A stretch of 64,000 bases of DNA from Orrella daihaiensis (GTDB lineage: Bacteria; Pseudomonadota; Gammaproteobacteria; Burkholderiales; Burkholderiaceae_B), in contig NZ_CP063982.1 in the NCBI RefSeq assembly GCF_022811525.1, forward strand, positions 124,001-188,000, given 5' to 3'. Position numbers and translations under genes: made by a program. Below the pieces are notes generated by a model. The model saw nothing but the letters and a program-made list of their open reading frames with translations. It searched no databases and was not told the origin of the DNA. Below, in pieces: positions 36,153 to 45,100 of this stretch (position 1 is the stretch's first letter; every line of letters starts with the position of its first letter).

Positions 36153-36310
36153 GTCATTGGGGAGTAGCCTCTCTCACCACGAGCGGCTTGCGTCAACATA
36201 CTTGACCTGACAGGTCATGGCGTAAGCGGTCACCATCCTACATGGATGGGTACTTGGCAAGACCTTTGACCAAAACAGCACCGCATGGGCCGGGGTGCGT
36301 TTTGGTCATT
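36153..36310 (+). promoter_or_regulatory. yybP-ykoY manganese riboswitch
   Basis: Mn2+-sensing leader RNA. Conserved pieces in order: GGGGAGTAGCC (36159 on), GTCAACATACTTG, GTCATGGCG, a variable helix, then TACTTGGCAAGACCT. A strong hairpin follows (36268-36307: GACCAAAAC/GTTTTGGTC plus an inner GCACC/GGTGC stem) without a U tract, so control may act on translation or on a structure including the AAGGA at 36325. It directly precedes a GDT1-family gene, the usual Mn exporter context of this class. Confidence 0.9.
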
Positions 36311-36336
36311 GCGTATCAACGGCCAAGGATAGTGTC

Positions 36337-36894
36337 GTGGAATCTTTCTGGATCTCAACCGGTGTTGTTGCCCTGGCGGAAATGGGCGATAAAACTCAAC
36401 TGCTCGCGTTGATTCTGGCCACCCGCTTTAAAAAACCTATGCCAATCGTCCTGGGGATTTTTTTGGCCACCGTTCTAAATCACGGTTTAGCGGGTGCCTT
36501 AGGTGCTTGGATCACCTCAAATGTAGATCCAAACTGGTTGCGCTGGGGTCTGGGTATTTCGTTTATCGCGATGGGGTTTTGGGCTCTGGCCCCAGATAAG
36601 TTTGAGTCTGAGCAAGCAGCGCTCAAAGGTAACTGGGGCGTATTTGGTGCCACTTTCGTCTTATTTTTTATCGCCGAAATCGGAGACAAGACCCAACTCG
36701 CTACTGTTGCACTTGCAGCCAACTACACAAGCACAAGCTCCGTGGTGATTGGGACGACCCTTGGTATGCTCATCGCAAATGTGCCTGCTGTGCTGCTCGG
36801 CGACAAAATCCTATCACGCATACCCATGCGGTTATTACGGTGGGTCGCGGCCTTCATCTTCGTAATTCTCGGAGGCTGGACAATTCTGAGTTGA
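36337..36894 (+). CDS. TMEM165/GDT1 (UPF0016) family manganese exporter
   Basis: A 185-residue inner-membrane protein with about six helices arranged as two repeats. Each repeat has the family's E-x-G-D-K-T signature, EMGDKTQL (~15) and EIGDKTQL (~113), whose acidic residues bind the cation. Bacterial members (MneA-type) export Mn2+. The GTG at 36337 is chosen because AAGGA lies seven bases upstream and the peptide MESFWISTGVVALAEMGDK is the family start. The upstream manganese riboswitch supports the function: expression when Mn2+ is high. Confidence 0.93.
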   Translation: MESFWISTGVVALAEMGDKTQLLALILATRFKKPMPIVLGIFLATVLNHGLAGALGAWITSNVDPNWLRWGLGISFIAMGFWALAPDKFESEQAALKGNWGVFGATFVLFFIAEIGDKTQLATVALAANYTSTSSVVIGTTLGMLIANVPAVLLGDKILSRIPMRLLRWVAAFIFVILGGWTILS

Positions 36895-37015
36895 TTTAAG
36901 CTCGTCGAATCTTTTTGAAAAAATTGAGCGATGCCGCCCGTAAGGACATGATGTTCGCTAGACTAAAGGTGTACAGATTCAAAAATTACAGTCATCTTCA
37001 TAAAACGGGACAATC

Positions 37016-38443
37016 ATGTATCAGAAGCTTTCTCTCTATATTGACGGCAAATTTATTGACGCCGAAGGGCGGCAGACCCAGGAAGTTATAAATCCGGCCA
37101 ATCGCGAAGTACTTGGGCATCTTCCTCATGCAACCGAGGCGGATCTGGAAGCCGCGCTTCAAGCCGCCGACAAGGCATTTCAATCTTGGCGCAAATCATC
37201 GCCGATCGAACGCGCTGCAATCCTCAGAAAAGTCGGCGAACTCACCCGCGAACGCGCACCAGAAATTGCTCGCAATATGACGCTTGATATGGGCAAGCCG
37301 CTTGCGGAGTCGATGGGCGAGTTGATTTCCTGCGCTGACCATTGCGATTGGCACGCAGAAGAGTGCCGCCGTATTTATGGGCGCGTGATCCCCCCGCGCA
37401 ACCCGAACGTACGTCAGTTCGTACTGCGTGAACCGATTGGCGTTTGCGTTGCCTTCACGCCCTGGAACTTTCCTTATAACCAAGCGATTCGCAAGATCAC
37501 TGCTGCAATTGGGGCCGGTTGCACGATTGTTTTAAAAGGCCCAGAAGATGCGCCAAGTGCAGTCATGGCCATTGCCCATATGTTTGCTGATGCGGGGCTA
37601 CCACCAGGTGTATTAAATATTGTGTGGGGTGATCCGCCGAAAGTATCGGATTACCTTATTCGTTCACCGATTAGTCGTAAGGTTTCCTTCACCGGTTCAG
37701 TGGCTGTTGGTAAACATCTGGCGGCATTGGCTGGGCAGCACATGAAGCGAGTAACCATGGAGCTTGGCGGACACTCGCCCGTGTTGGTATTTGATGATGC
37801 GGATATCGAGAAAGCTGCAAAAATGCTCGCAAAGTTCAAGGTACGTAACGCTGGTCAGGTCTGCGTATCGCCAACGCGCTTTTATGTACAAAAGGGTGCG
37901 TACGATAAGTTCGTAGAAACATTCACTGCGGTGATGGGCAGCACGAAAGTCGGTGATGGTTTGGTCGAAGGAACGGAAATGGGTCCGTTGGCACATGAGC
38001 GGCGCGTGCCTGTCATGTCGAAGTTTGTGGAAGATGCGGTAAGCCGCGGCGGCAAGGTGCTCGTCGGGGGTAATCCTATTGAGGGAAATGGTTTCTTTTT
38101 CCCGCCGACGGTCATCACTGGCTTGCCAGAAGACTCCATGTTGATGACACAAGAGCCATTTGGTCCGGTCGCACCTGTGGTGTCATTCGATGACCCCGAG
38201 GAAGTCATTCGCAAGGCCAATAGTTTGCCATTTGGCCTGTCTTCTTATGTATTTACAAATTCGTTGCAGACCGCTACGAAGGTTTCCAATGCACTAGAGG
38301 CTGGCATGGTGAACATCAACCATTTTGGCAGTGCGCTTCCCGAAACACCATTTGGTGGTGTTAAAGAGAGTGGCATCGGCAGTGAAGGTGGCTCTGAGAC
38401 GTTTGACGGCTATCTCGTTACGAAGTTTGTGACCCACGTCTAA
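37016..38443 (+). CDS. NAD(P)-dependent aldehyde dehydrogenase, succinate-semialdehyde dehydrogenase-like
   Basis: Oxidises an aldehyde to its acid. The 475 residues contain FTPWNFPYNQ, the cofactor region IVLKGPEDAPS, FTGSVAVGKHLA, the general base E249 in MELGGHSP and the nucleophile C283 in NAGQVCVSP. Overall pattern is closest to the GabD/Sad branch, but the true substrate cannot be fixed: the common KP-x-E-x-TP segment is KGPEDAP here. It is a single gene on the plus strand, far from any GABA or aromatic pathway genes, and ends at a strong terminator. Confidence 0.88.
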   Translation: MYQKLSLYIDGKFIDAEGRQTQEVINPANREVLGHLPHATEADLEAALQAADKAFQSWRKSSPIERAAILRKVGELTRERAPEIARNMTLDMGKPLAESMGELISCADHCDWHAEECRRIYGRVIPPRNPNVRQFVLREPIGVCVAFTPWNFPYNQAIRKITAAIGAGCTIVLKGPEDAPSAVMAIAHMFADAGLPPGVLNIVWGDPPKVSDYLIRSPISRKVSFTGSVAVGKHLAALAGQHMKRVTMELGGHSPVLVFDDADIEKAAKMLAKFKVRNAGQVCVSPTRFYVQKGAYDKFVETFTAVMGSTKVGDGLVEGTEMGPLAHERRVPVMSKFVEDAVSRGGKVLVGGNPIEGNGFFFPPTVITGLPEDSMLMTQEPFGPVAPVVSFDDPEEVIRKANSLPFGLSSYVFTNSLQTATKVSNALEAGMVNINHFGSALPETPFGGVKESGIGSEGGSETFDGYLVTKFVTHV

Positions 38444-38460
38444 GTTCACACTCTCACGCT

Positions 38461-38500
38461 AAAACAAAAGCGACACCTAAAAGTGTCGCTTTTGTTTTGT
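38461..38500. terminator. Bidirectional terminator between the aldehyde dehydrogenase gene and rpsQ
   Basis: Perfect 16-bp stem (38461-38476 with 38483-38498) around CTAAAA; the stem base is A-rich on one side and T-rich on the other, so both strands end in U tracts. It serves the plus-strand aldehyde dehydrogenase gene and the minus-strand S10 operon, whose last gene rpsQ stops at 38543. Confidence 0.93.
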
Positions 38501-38542
38501 GCCATGACCTCGTCGAGCCATGGCTAACTAAACAGCGTTGGC

Positions 38543-38821
38543 TTAGATAATGCGTGCAGCCTCTACTAACCGCGTGACACGCCAAGACTTGTCACGAGAA
38601 ATCGGACGGGATTCGGCGATTTCAACCATATCACCAGCCTTGAACTCGTTGGCTTCGTCATGTGCCTTGTAGCGTGCCGAGCGCATCACGACCTTGCCGA
38701 GCAAGGGGTGCTTCACGCGACGCTCAACCAGGACCACGACGGTCTTGTCCATCTTGTCGCTTACAACTTTGCCCACCAGTTTACGTTGGCGCTTGGCCGG
38801 GGTGGTTTGCGTTTCTGTCAT
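38543..38821 (-). CDS. rpsQ: 30S ribosomal protein S17
   Basis: Early-assembly OB-fold protein of the 30S body. Motifs: KRQRKLVGKVVSDKMDKTVVVLVERRVKHPLLGK and AHDEANEFKAGDMVEIAESRPISRDKSW. Length 92. It is the last gene of the S10 block here; rplN, its usual neighbour, is 6.7 kb away. Confidence 0.98.
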   Translation of the reverse strand: MTETQTTPAKRQRKLVGKVVSDKMDKTVVVLVERRVKHPLLGKVVMRSARYKAHDEANEFKAGDMVEIAESRPISRDKSWRVTRLVEAARII

Positions 38822-38823
38822 GA

Positions 38824-39015
38824 TCAGGCTCCAGCTTTCTGAGTCAGCAGGGTGCGCACGCGAGCAATGTCGCGACGAACCTTGCGGATCTCACTGTTGT
38901 TAGTCAGCTGTTGCGTGGCTTTTTGCATACGCAGTCCAAACTGAGCCTTGAGCAGACTGTCGAGCTCTTGCTTCAGTTCCGCAACGTCCTTGCTACGCAA
39001 TTCACTTGCTTTCAT
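38824..39015 (-). CDS. rpmC: 50S ribosomal protein L29
   Basis: Small helical protein near the tunnel exit, part of the docking site for trigger factor and SRP. Reads MKASELRSKDVAELKQELDSLLKAQFGLRMQKATQQLTN, then VRRDIARVRTLLTQK. 63 residues, 2 bp from rpsQ. Confidence 0.97.
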   Translation of the reverse strand: MKASELRSKDVAELKQELDSLLKAQFGLRMQKATQQLTNNSEIRKVRRDIARVRTLLTQKAGA

Positions 39016-39037
39016 TTGAATTCCTTTAATCGTTCGC

Positions 39038-39454
39038 TCAAGCGCCTAAATGGCGTGAGACGAAGGTCGTCGAAATCGGAAGCTTGGCCGCAGCAAGGCG
39101 GAAGGCTTCTCTTGCCAGCTCCTCACTCACCCCTTCCATCTCGTAAAGCACTTTGCCCGGCTGGATCTCAGCAACCCAATACTCAGGGTTGCCTTTACCG
39201 TTACCCATACGGACTTCAGCCGGCTTTTGTGAAATCGGCTTGTCCGGGAAGATACGGATCCAAATACGGCCACCACGTTTGATGTGACGGTTAATGGCAC
39301 GACGAGCAGATTCGATTTGTCGTGCAGTCAACCGGCCACGGCCAGTTGCCTTAAGACCGAACTCACCGAACGACACATTTGTGCCGCGTGTAGCCAAGCC
39401 AGTATTACGGCCCTTTTGCTCTTTGCGATATTTTCTACGTGAAGGTTGCAACAT
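39038..39454 (-). CDS. rplP: 50S ribosomal protein L16
   Basis: Contacts the A-site tRNA region of 23S rRNA. Starts MLQPSRRKYRKEQKGRNTG; also RGGRIWIRIFPDKPISQKPAEVRMGNGKG and VLYEMEGVSEELAREAFRLAAAKLP. Length 138. Two bases separate it from rpsC. Confidence 0.98.
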   Translation of the reverse strand: MLQPSRRKYRKEQKGRNTGLATRGTNVSFGEFGLKATGRGRLTARQIESARRAINRHIKRGGRIWIRIFPDKPISQKPAEVRMGNGKGNPEYWVAEIQPGKVLYEMEGVSEELAREAFRLAAAKLPISTTFVSRHLGA

Positions 39455-39456
39455 AA

Positions 39457-40263
39457 TTATTCTCCCTCAGGCGCTGGTGCAGCTTCAGGTGCGGCTGCTT
39501 CAGCACTCTTTCTTGGGGCACGGGTTCGACTGGCCGGGCGGCCGGCTTTGGCATCAGGCCGATCACCACGTGGTGCACGGCGCGGGCGACGCTCTTCTTC
39601 ACGAGGAGCGGCCGTATCTGCAGGCAACTCACCGTTGGGCAGCATATCGCCTTTGTATACCCAAACCTTGATACCGATGACGCCGTAAGTCGTTTGAGCC
39701 TCGGATGTACCGTAGTCGATGTGCGCGCGCAGGGTATGCAGTGGCACACGACCTTCGCGATACCATTCGGTACGGGCAATTTCAATACCGTTCAAACGAC
39801 CTGAGCTCATGATCTTGATACCCTGAGCACCTAGACGCATGGCATTTTGCATGGCGCGCTTCATGGCGCGACGGAACATAATGCGCTTCTCGAGCTGCTG
39901 GGCGATCGAATCGGCGATCAACTGAGCGTCTACCTCGGGCTTGCGGATCTCTTCGATGTTCACGTGCACTGGTACGCCCATCAAGCGCTGAAGATCCGAT
40001 TTCAAACCTTCAATATCCTCACCGCGTTTGCCGATCACTACACCCGGACGAGCCGAGTAGACCGTGATACGTGCATTCTTGGCAGGACGCTCAATCAAGA
40101 TGCGACCAACCGAGGCGTTTTTGAGTTTCTTCTTCAGGTACTCGCGAACGCGAATATCTGAAGCAAGCAAACCCCCAAAGTCTTTTTCTGACGCATACCA
40201 GCGCGATGCCCAGTTACGTGTAACTGCGAGGCGGAACCCAATCGGGTTAATTTTCTGACCCAT
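39457..40263 (-). CDS. rpsC: 30S ribosomal protein S3
   Basis: Head protein at the mRNA entry tunnel with helicase activity. The KH domain has GVVIGKRGEDIEGLK; the N terminus is MGQKINPIGFRLAV. At 268 residues it is longer than E. coli S3 (about 233) because of a low-complexity C-terminal tail rich in A, P, E and R (DTAAPREEERRPRRAPRGD onward), a common betaproteobacterial extension. Confidence 0.98.
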   Translation of the reverse strand: MGQKINPIGFRLAVTRNWASRWYASEKDFGGLLASDIRVREYLKKKLKNASVGRILIERPAKNARITVYSARPGVVIGKRGEDIEGLKSDLQRLMGVPVHVNIEEIRKPEVDAQLIADSIAQQLEKRIMFRRAMKRAMQNAMRLGAQGIKIMSSGRLNGIEIARTEWYREGRVPLHTLRAHIDYGTSEAQTTYGVIGIKVWVYKGDMLPNGELPADTAAPREEERRPRRAPRGDRPDAKAGRPASRTRAPRKSAEAAAPEAAPAPEGE

Positions 40264-40272
40264 CTTGACTCC

Positions 40273-40602
40273 TTAAGCGCTGACTTTGACAGTGATATGG
40301 CAAGTCTGCTTCTCAATGCGATTACCGCGACCTTTCGCGCGCGCTGAGAAACGTTTCATCGACTGTGCCTTATCGACATAAATCGTGGAAATCTTCAACT
40401 CATCAATGTCGGCACCATCATTGTGCTCTGCATTGGCGATGGCAGATTCCACGGCCTTTTTAAGAATGCCAGCGGCCTTCTTGTTCGTGAATGCCAAGAT
40501 ATTCAGCGCCTGAGCGACCGACTTGCCCCTGATCAAATCAGCAACTAGACGGGTCTTTTGCGCGGAAATTCGAACGCCACGAATATTAGCTGTCGTTTCC
40601 AT
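40273..40602 (-). CDS. rplV: 50S ribosomal protein L22
   Basis: Its beta hairpin lines the nascent peptide tunnel, and changes there can affect macrolides. Seen: RGVRISAQKTRLVADLIRGKSVAQALNIL, KAVESAIANAEHN and the hairpin MKRFSARAKGRGNRI. Length 109. Confidence 0.98.
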   Translation of the reverse strand: METTANIRGVRISAQKTRLVADLIRGKSVAQALNILAFTNKKAAGILKKAVESAIANAEHNDGADIDELKISTIYVDKAQSMKRFSARAKGRGNRIEKQTCHITVKVSA

Positions 40603-40605
40603 GAT

Positions 40606-40881
40606 TTACCTCTTCGCCTTTTTATCGGCTGCGTGACCTTTGAACGTACGGGTCAACGCAAACTCGCCGAGTTTGTGGCCAACCATGTTCTCGTTGATAT
40701 AAACGGGAACATGCTGGCGGCCATTATGGACGGCGATGGTAAGCCCAATAAATTCGGGCAGGATGGTTGAGCGGCGCGACCAGGTCTTGATCGGCTTTTT
40801 ACCTTGCTCGGCTACAGACGCTTCCACTTTCTTGAGCAGATGCGCGTCTACAAACGGGCCTTTTTTGATCGAACGTGACAT
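40606..40881 (-). CDS. rpsS: 30S ribosomal protein S19
   Basis: Head protein forming a complex with S13. MSRSIKKGPFVDAHLLKKVE, TWSRRSTILPEFIGLTIAVHNGRQHVPVYI and MVGHKLGEFALTRTF are diagnostic. Length 91. Confidence 0.98.
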   Translation of the reverse strand: MSRSIKKGPFVDAHLLKKVEASVAEQGKKPIKTWSRRSTILPEFIGLTIAVHNGRQHVPVYINENMVGHKLGEFALTRTFKGHAADKKAKR

Positions 40882-40892
40882 GATTCGCCCTC

Positions 40893-41720
40893 TTACTTAC
40901 GCTTGCGACGCTGGACGATCATATTGTTCGTCCGCTTGTTGCGACGGGTCTTGTAACCCTTCGATGGCGTACCCCAGGGGCTCACTGGCTCCTGAGCTTC
41001 ACCCGTGCGGCCCTCACCACCACCATGTGGGTGATCGATCGGGTTCATGGCAACACCACGCACCGTCGGACGAATACCGCGCCAACGCATCGCACCGGCT
41101 TTGCCGATCTGACGCAGGCTGTGCTCTTCGTTGCCAACTTCACCGATGGTGGCACGGCACTCGATATGCACACGGCGAACTTCGCCTGAACGCAATCTGA
41201 CCTGTGCGTAGGTGCCTTCACGGGCTAGCAAGACAGCTGAAGCACCAGCAGCACGGACCATCTGAGCACCCTTGCCCGGAAGCATTTCAACGCAGTGAAT
41301 GGTCGTACCGACCGGAATGTTGCGAATAGGCAGTGTGTTGCCAACCTTGATCGGCGCTTCGATGCCCGAGAGCAACGTCGTACCAACCTGCAAGCCGCGT
41401 GGCGCAATGATGTATCGACGCTCACCGTCTGCATAGCAAAGCAATGCAATGTGTGCCGAGCGGTTGGGGTCATACTCAAGACGCTCAACCTTTGCCGGGA
41501 TACCATCTTTGTTGCGACGGAAGTCAATCAAGCGATAGTGCTGCTTGTGACCACCACCACGATGACGGACCGTGATGTGACCGTTATTGTTACGGCCGGA
41601 ACCACGCTTTTGCTTTTCAACGAGCGAGGCAACTGGGGCGCCTTTGTGCAGTGACGGGGTCACTACCTTGAGCATGCCGCGGCGACCGGGCGATGTCGGT
41701 TTAACTTTTACGAGGGCCAT
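40893..41720 (-). CDS. rplB: 50S ribosomal protein L2
   Basis: Needed for subunit association and peptidyl transfer. The catalytic-centre histidine lies in the conserved VAMNPIDHPHGGGEGRT segment; other motifs are RNNNGHITVRHRGGGHKQHYR and GKAGAMRWRGIRPTVRG. Length 275. It abuts rplW with no gap. Confidence 0.99.
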   Translation of the reverse strand: MALVKVKPTSPGRRGMLKVVTPSLHKGAPVASLVEKQKRGSGRNNNGHITVRHRGGGHKQHYRLIDFRRNKDGIPAKVERLEYDPNRSAHIALLCYADGERRYIIAPRGLQVGTTLLSGIEAPIKVGNTLPIRNIPVGTTIHCVEMLPGKGAQMVRAAGASAVLLAREGTYAQVRLRSGEVRRVHIECRATIGEVGNEEHSLRQIGKAGAMRWRGIRPTVRGVAMNPIDHPHGGGEGRTGEAQEPVSPWGTPSKGYKTRRNKRTNNMIVQRRKRK

Positions 41721-42017
41721 TTAGTTTACCTCCGCAAAGTTGAGTTCCTGACCAGCCTTCAGAACCACATAGGCCTTGCGCTCATTGCGACGGCGACCCA
41801 TGTAGCGGCCGAAACGCTTTTCCTTGCCCTTGCGGTTAAGGACCTGGACAGAGTCAACCTCAACTTTGAACAACAGCTCAACAGCTGCTTTGATTTCAGG
41901 CTTCGTGGCATCGGGTGCAACACGAAACACGATCTGGTTGTTGCGCTCCGCAACCTCTGTAGCTTTTTCGGTCACGATGGGAGCGAGGATTACTTGCATC
42001 AAACGATCGTTGTTCAT
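41721..42017 (-). CDS. rplW: 50S ribosomal protein L23
   Basis: Tunnel-exit protein that docks trigger factor and SRP. Seen: ILAPIVTEKATEVAERNNQIVFRVAPDATKPEIKAAVELLF and VNTL-like VLNRKGKEKRFGRYMGRR. Length 98. It overlaps rplD by ATGA. Confidence 0.98.
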   Translation of the reverse strand: MNNDRLMQVILAPIVTEKATEVAERNNQIVFRVAPDATKPEIKAAVELLFKVEVDSVQVLNRKGKEKRFGRYMGRRRNERKAYVVLKAGQELNFAEVN

Positions 42018-42634
42018 CCCAGCATCTCCTCAAGTTGAGCAACAGCCGGCTTGGTGATCAGCACTGTCTTGTAGTGAATCAAGGACAGCGGATCAGCGTA
42101 ACGCGGCTCAATTACAGCCACGTGCGGCAGGTTGCGCGTTGCCAGGTAAACGTTCTCATCAACCTCATCAGTAATGATGAGCACCGAATCCATGCCCATG
42201 TCGCGCAGCTTCTGTGCAGCGAGCTTGGTCTTTGGAGCCTCGAGTGTGAACGTATCAACGATGGCAATGCGGTCTTCGCGAGCAAGTTGCGACAGGATCG
42301 AACGGATACCTGCGCGGTACATCTTTTTGTTCACTTTATGGCTGAAGTTCTCGTCGGGCGAATTCGGGAATGTACGACCACCCCCACGCCACAGCGGTGA
42401 CGACGTCATACCAGCACGTGCACGACCAGTGCCTTTCTGTTTGAAAGGCTTCTTGGTCGAGTGCTTGACCTCAGCACGATCCTTCTGGGCACGATTACCC
42501 ATACGCGCATTGGCCTGGTAGGCGACGACGATTTGGTGAATCAGTGCCTCGTTATAGTCACGGCCGAACACGGTATCCGGTACGTTTACTGTCGAGTCTG
42601 ACTTGCCTTGATCATTCAGGAGCTTGATATCCAT
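42014..42634 (-). CDS. rplD: 50S ribosomal protein L4
   Basis: Large-subunit protein whose loop reaches the tunnel; in enterobacteria it also represses the S10 operon. Motifs: HQIVVAYQANARMGNRAQKDRAEV, KQKGTGRARAGMTSSPLWRGGGRTFPN. Length 206. Whether L4 regulation operates here is unknown, since the leader arrangement differs from E. coli. Confidence 0.98.
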   Translation of the reverse strand: MDIKLLNDQGKSDSTVNVPDTVFGRDYNEALIHQIVVAYQANARMGNRAQKDRAEVKHSTKKPFKQKGTGRARAGMTSSPLWRGGGRTFPNSPDENFSHKVNKKMYRAGIRSILSQLAREDRIAIVDTFTLEAPKTKLAAQKLRDMGMDSVLIITDEVDENVYLATRNLPHVAVIEPRYADPLSLIHYKTVLITKPAVAQLEEMLG

Positions 42635-42639
42635 TTCTA

Positions 42640-43329
42640 TTAGGCTCCTTTCTTAACGGCGGCTTTAACTGCTGGGCGAACGATGACGTTTGCACCAGCA
42701 TGCCCGGGCACTGCGCCCTTGACCATCAAAAGACCGCGCTCAACGTCAACACGCACCACGTCCAAATTTTGGATCGTGCGGGTAACATCACCGAGGTGAC
42801 CCGCCATTTTCTTGCCAGGGAAGATACGGCCGGGGTCTTGAGCCTGACCAATCGAACCAGGCGCGCGGTGTGACACAGAATTACCGTGTGACGCACGCTG
42901 CGAACCGAAATGGTGACGCTTGATGGCACCAGCGAAGCCTTTACCAATGGTCGTGCCAGTTACGTCAACTTGCTGACCAGCCTCGAACACGCTGTCAACA
43001 GCAACGACGGCACCAGGGGCAAATTCGGCTGCTTTTGCCGGATCAAGGCGGAACTCTTTGAGCACACTACCCGACTCAACGCCAGCCTTGGCGAAATGAC
43101 CTGCGAGGGGTTTGTTAACTCTGGACGCACGGCGAGTGCCAAACGTCAGTTGGACAGCCGCGTAACCGTCAGATTCTTGCGTCTTAACCTGGGTGACACG
43201 GTTGTTCGACACGTCAAGCACTGTCACGGGGATCGATTCTCCCTCATCTGTGAACAGGCGAGTCATGCCGACCTTCCGACCAACCAAGCCAAGCCGATGC
43301 GCGGCGGGCGTAGGTGTCGCTTTCGACAT
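42640..43329 (-). CDS. rplC: 50S ribosomal protein L3
   Basis: Initiator of 50S assembly; its loop approaches the peptidyl transferase centre. Motifs: LGLVGRKVGMTRLFTDEGESIPVTVLD, GTTIGKGFAGAIKRHHFGSQRASHGNS and GKKMAGHLG, with the glutamine that is methylated in E. coli nearby. Of two adjacent ATGs, the second (43329) has the better spacing from GGAG. About 180 bp of structured non-coding DNA separates it from rpsJ. Confidence 0.97.
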   Translation of the reverse strand: MSKATPTPAAHRLGLVGRKVGMTRLFTDEGESIPVTVLDVSNNRVTQVKTQESDGYAAVQLTFGTRRASRVNKPLAGHFAKAGVESGSVLKEFRLDPAKAAEFAPGAVVAVDSVFEAGQQVDVTGTTIGKGFAGAIKRHHFGSQRASHGNSVSHRAPGSIGQAQDPGRIFPGKKMAGHLGDVTRTIQNLDVVRVDVERGLLMVKGAVPGHAGANVIVRPAVKAAVKKGA

Positions 43330-43332
43330 CAT

Positions 43333-43509
43333 ATTCTCCCGGGTGTTACCCGATTCCCGACTTCGATTGGCCGGGGCTAGTAAAAATTCAGATAAGGCGC
43401 CTTTAAAAACGCTTTTCTGAACCGCTTATTCAGTCACTTTTCAGTGAGCCAAAGATACTACCACGATGTGAGGGTTTTCCGCAAGGGTTATCCCCACATC
43501 CGTATTCCA
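43333..43509 (-). promoter_or_regulatory. Structured rpsJ-rplC intergenic region
   Basis: An unusually long gap inside the S10 operon. On the minus strand it holds a hairpin ATGTGGGG/CCCTCACAT right after rpsJ, a small TCACT-GAAA-AGTGA tetraloop stem, a TTCAGA/TCTGAA stem followed by ATTTTTAC, and a possible promoter (TTGCGG, 18 bp, TAGTAT). It may be an attenuator, a second promoter, or the site of feedback control by a ribosomal protein. Confidence 0.45.
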
Positions 43510-43821
43510 TTATTGCAAAGCAATCTCAACATCTACACCGGCAGGCAAGTCCAGACGCATCAAAGCATCAACGGTCTTGTCGGTCGGATCAACGATGTCC
43601 ATCAGACGCTGGTGGGTGCGCATCTCAAGCTGATCACGCGAGGACTTGTTCACGTGTGGTGAGCGCAAAATGTCATAGCGACGGATCCGTGTGGGCAGCG
43701 GCACAGGGCCGCGAACAACAGCACCAGTGCGCTTCGCCGTATCAACGATTTCTGCTGCTGACTGATCGATCAACTTGTAGTCAAAAGCTTTTAGGCGAAT
43801 GCGGATTTTTTGATTCTTCAT
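43510..43821 (-). CDS. rpsJ: 30S ribosomal protein S10 (NusE)
   Basis: Head protein that also acts as NusE in antitermination and couples NusG to the ribosome. The ATG at 43821 gives the standard 103 residues starting MKNQKIRIRLKAFDYKLIDQ; LPTRIRRYDILRSPHVNKSSRDQLEMRTHQR is the conserved centre. An upstream extension of the frame crosses the terminator hairpin and is rejected. Confidence 0.98.
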   Translation of the reverse strand: MKNQKIRIRLKAFDYKLIDQSAAEIVDTAKRTGAVVRGPVPLPTRIRRYDILRSPHVNKSSRDQLEMRTHQRLMDIVDPTDKTVDALMRLDLPAGVDVEIALQ

Positions 43822-43844
43822 GAATAGATTCCAAAGAGCGCATT

Positions 43845-43880
43845 TATAAAAACCACCCCACTTCAATAGCGAGGTGGTTT
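43845..43880 (-). terminator. Terminator-like hairpin between tuf and rpsJ
   Basis: On the minus strand, 7 bp after the tuf stop, AAACCACC pairs with GGTGGTTT (43873-43880 with 43850-43857) and is followed by TTATAAA, so that the tail is U-rich. It could end or reduce str-operon transcription before rpsJ. Confidence 0.65.
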
Positions 43881-43887
43881 CTTGGAT

Positions 43888-45078
<1,191 letters not shown>

Positions 45079-45100
45079 GATGATTTCCTCTTAAATTTAA

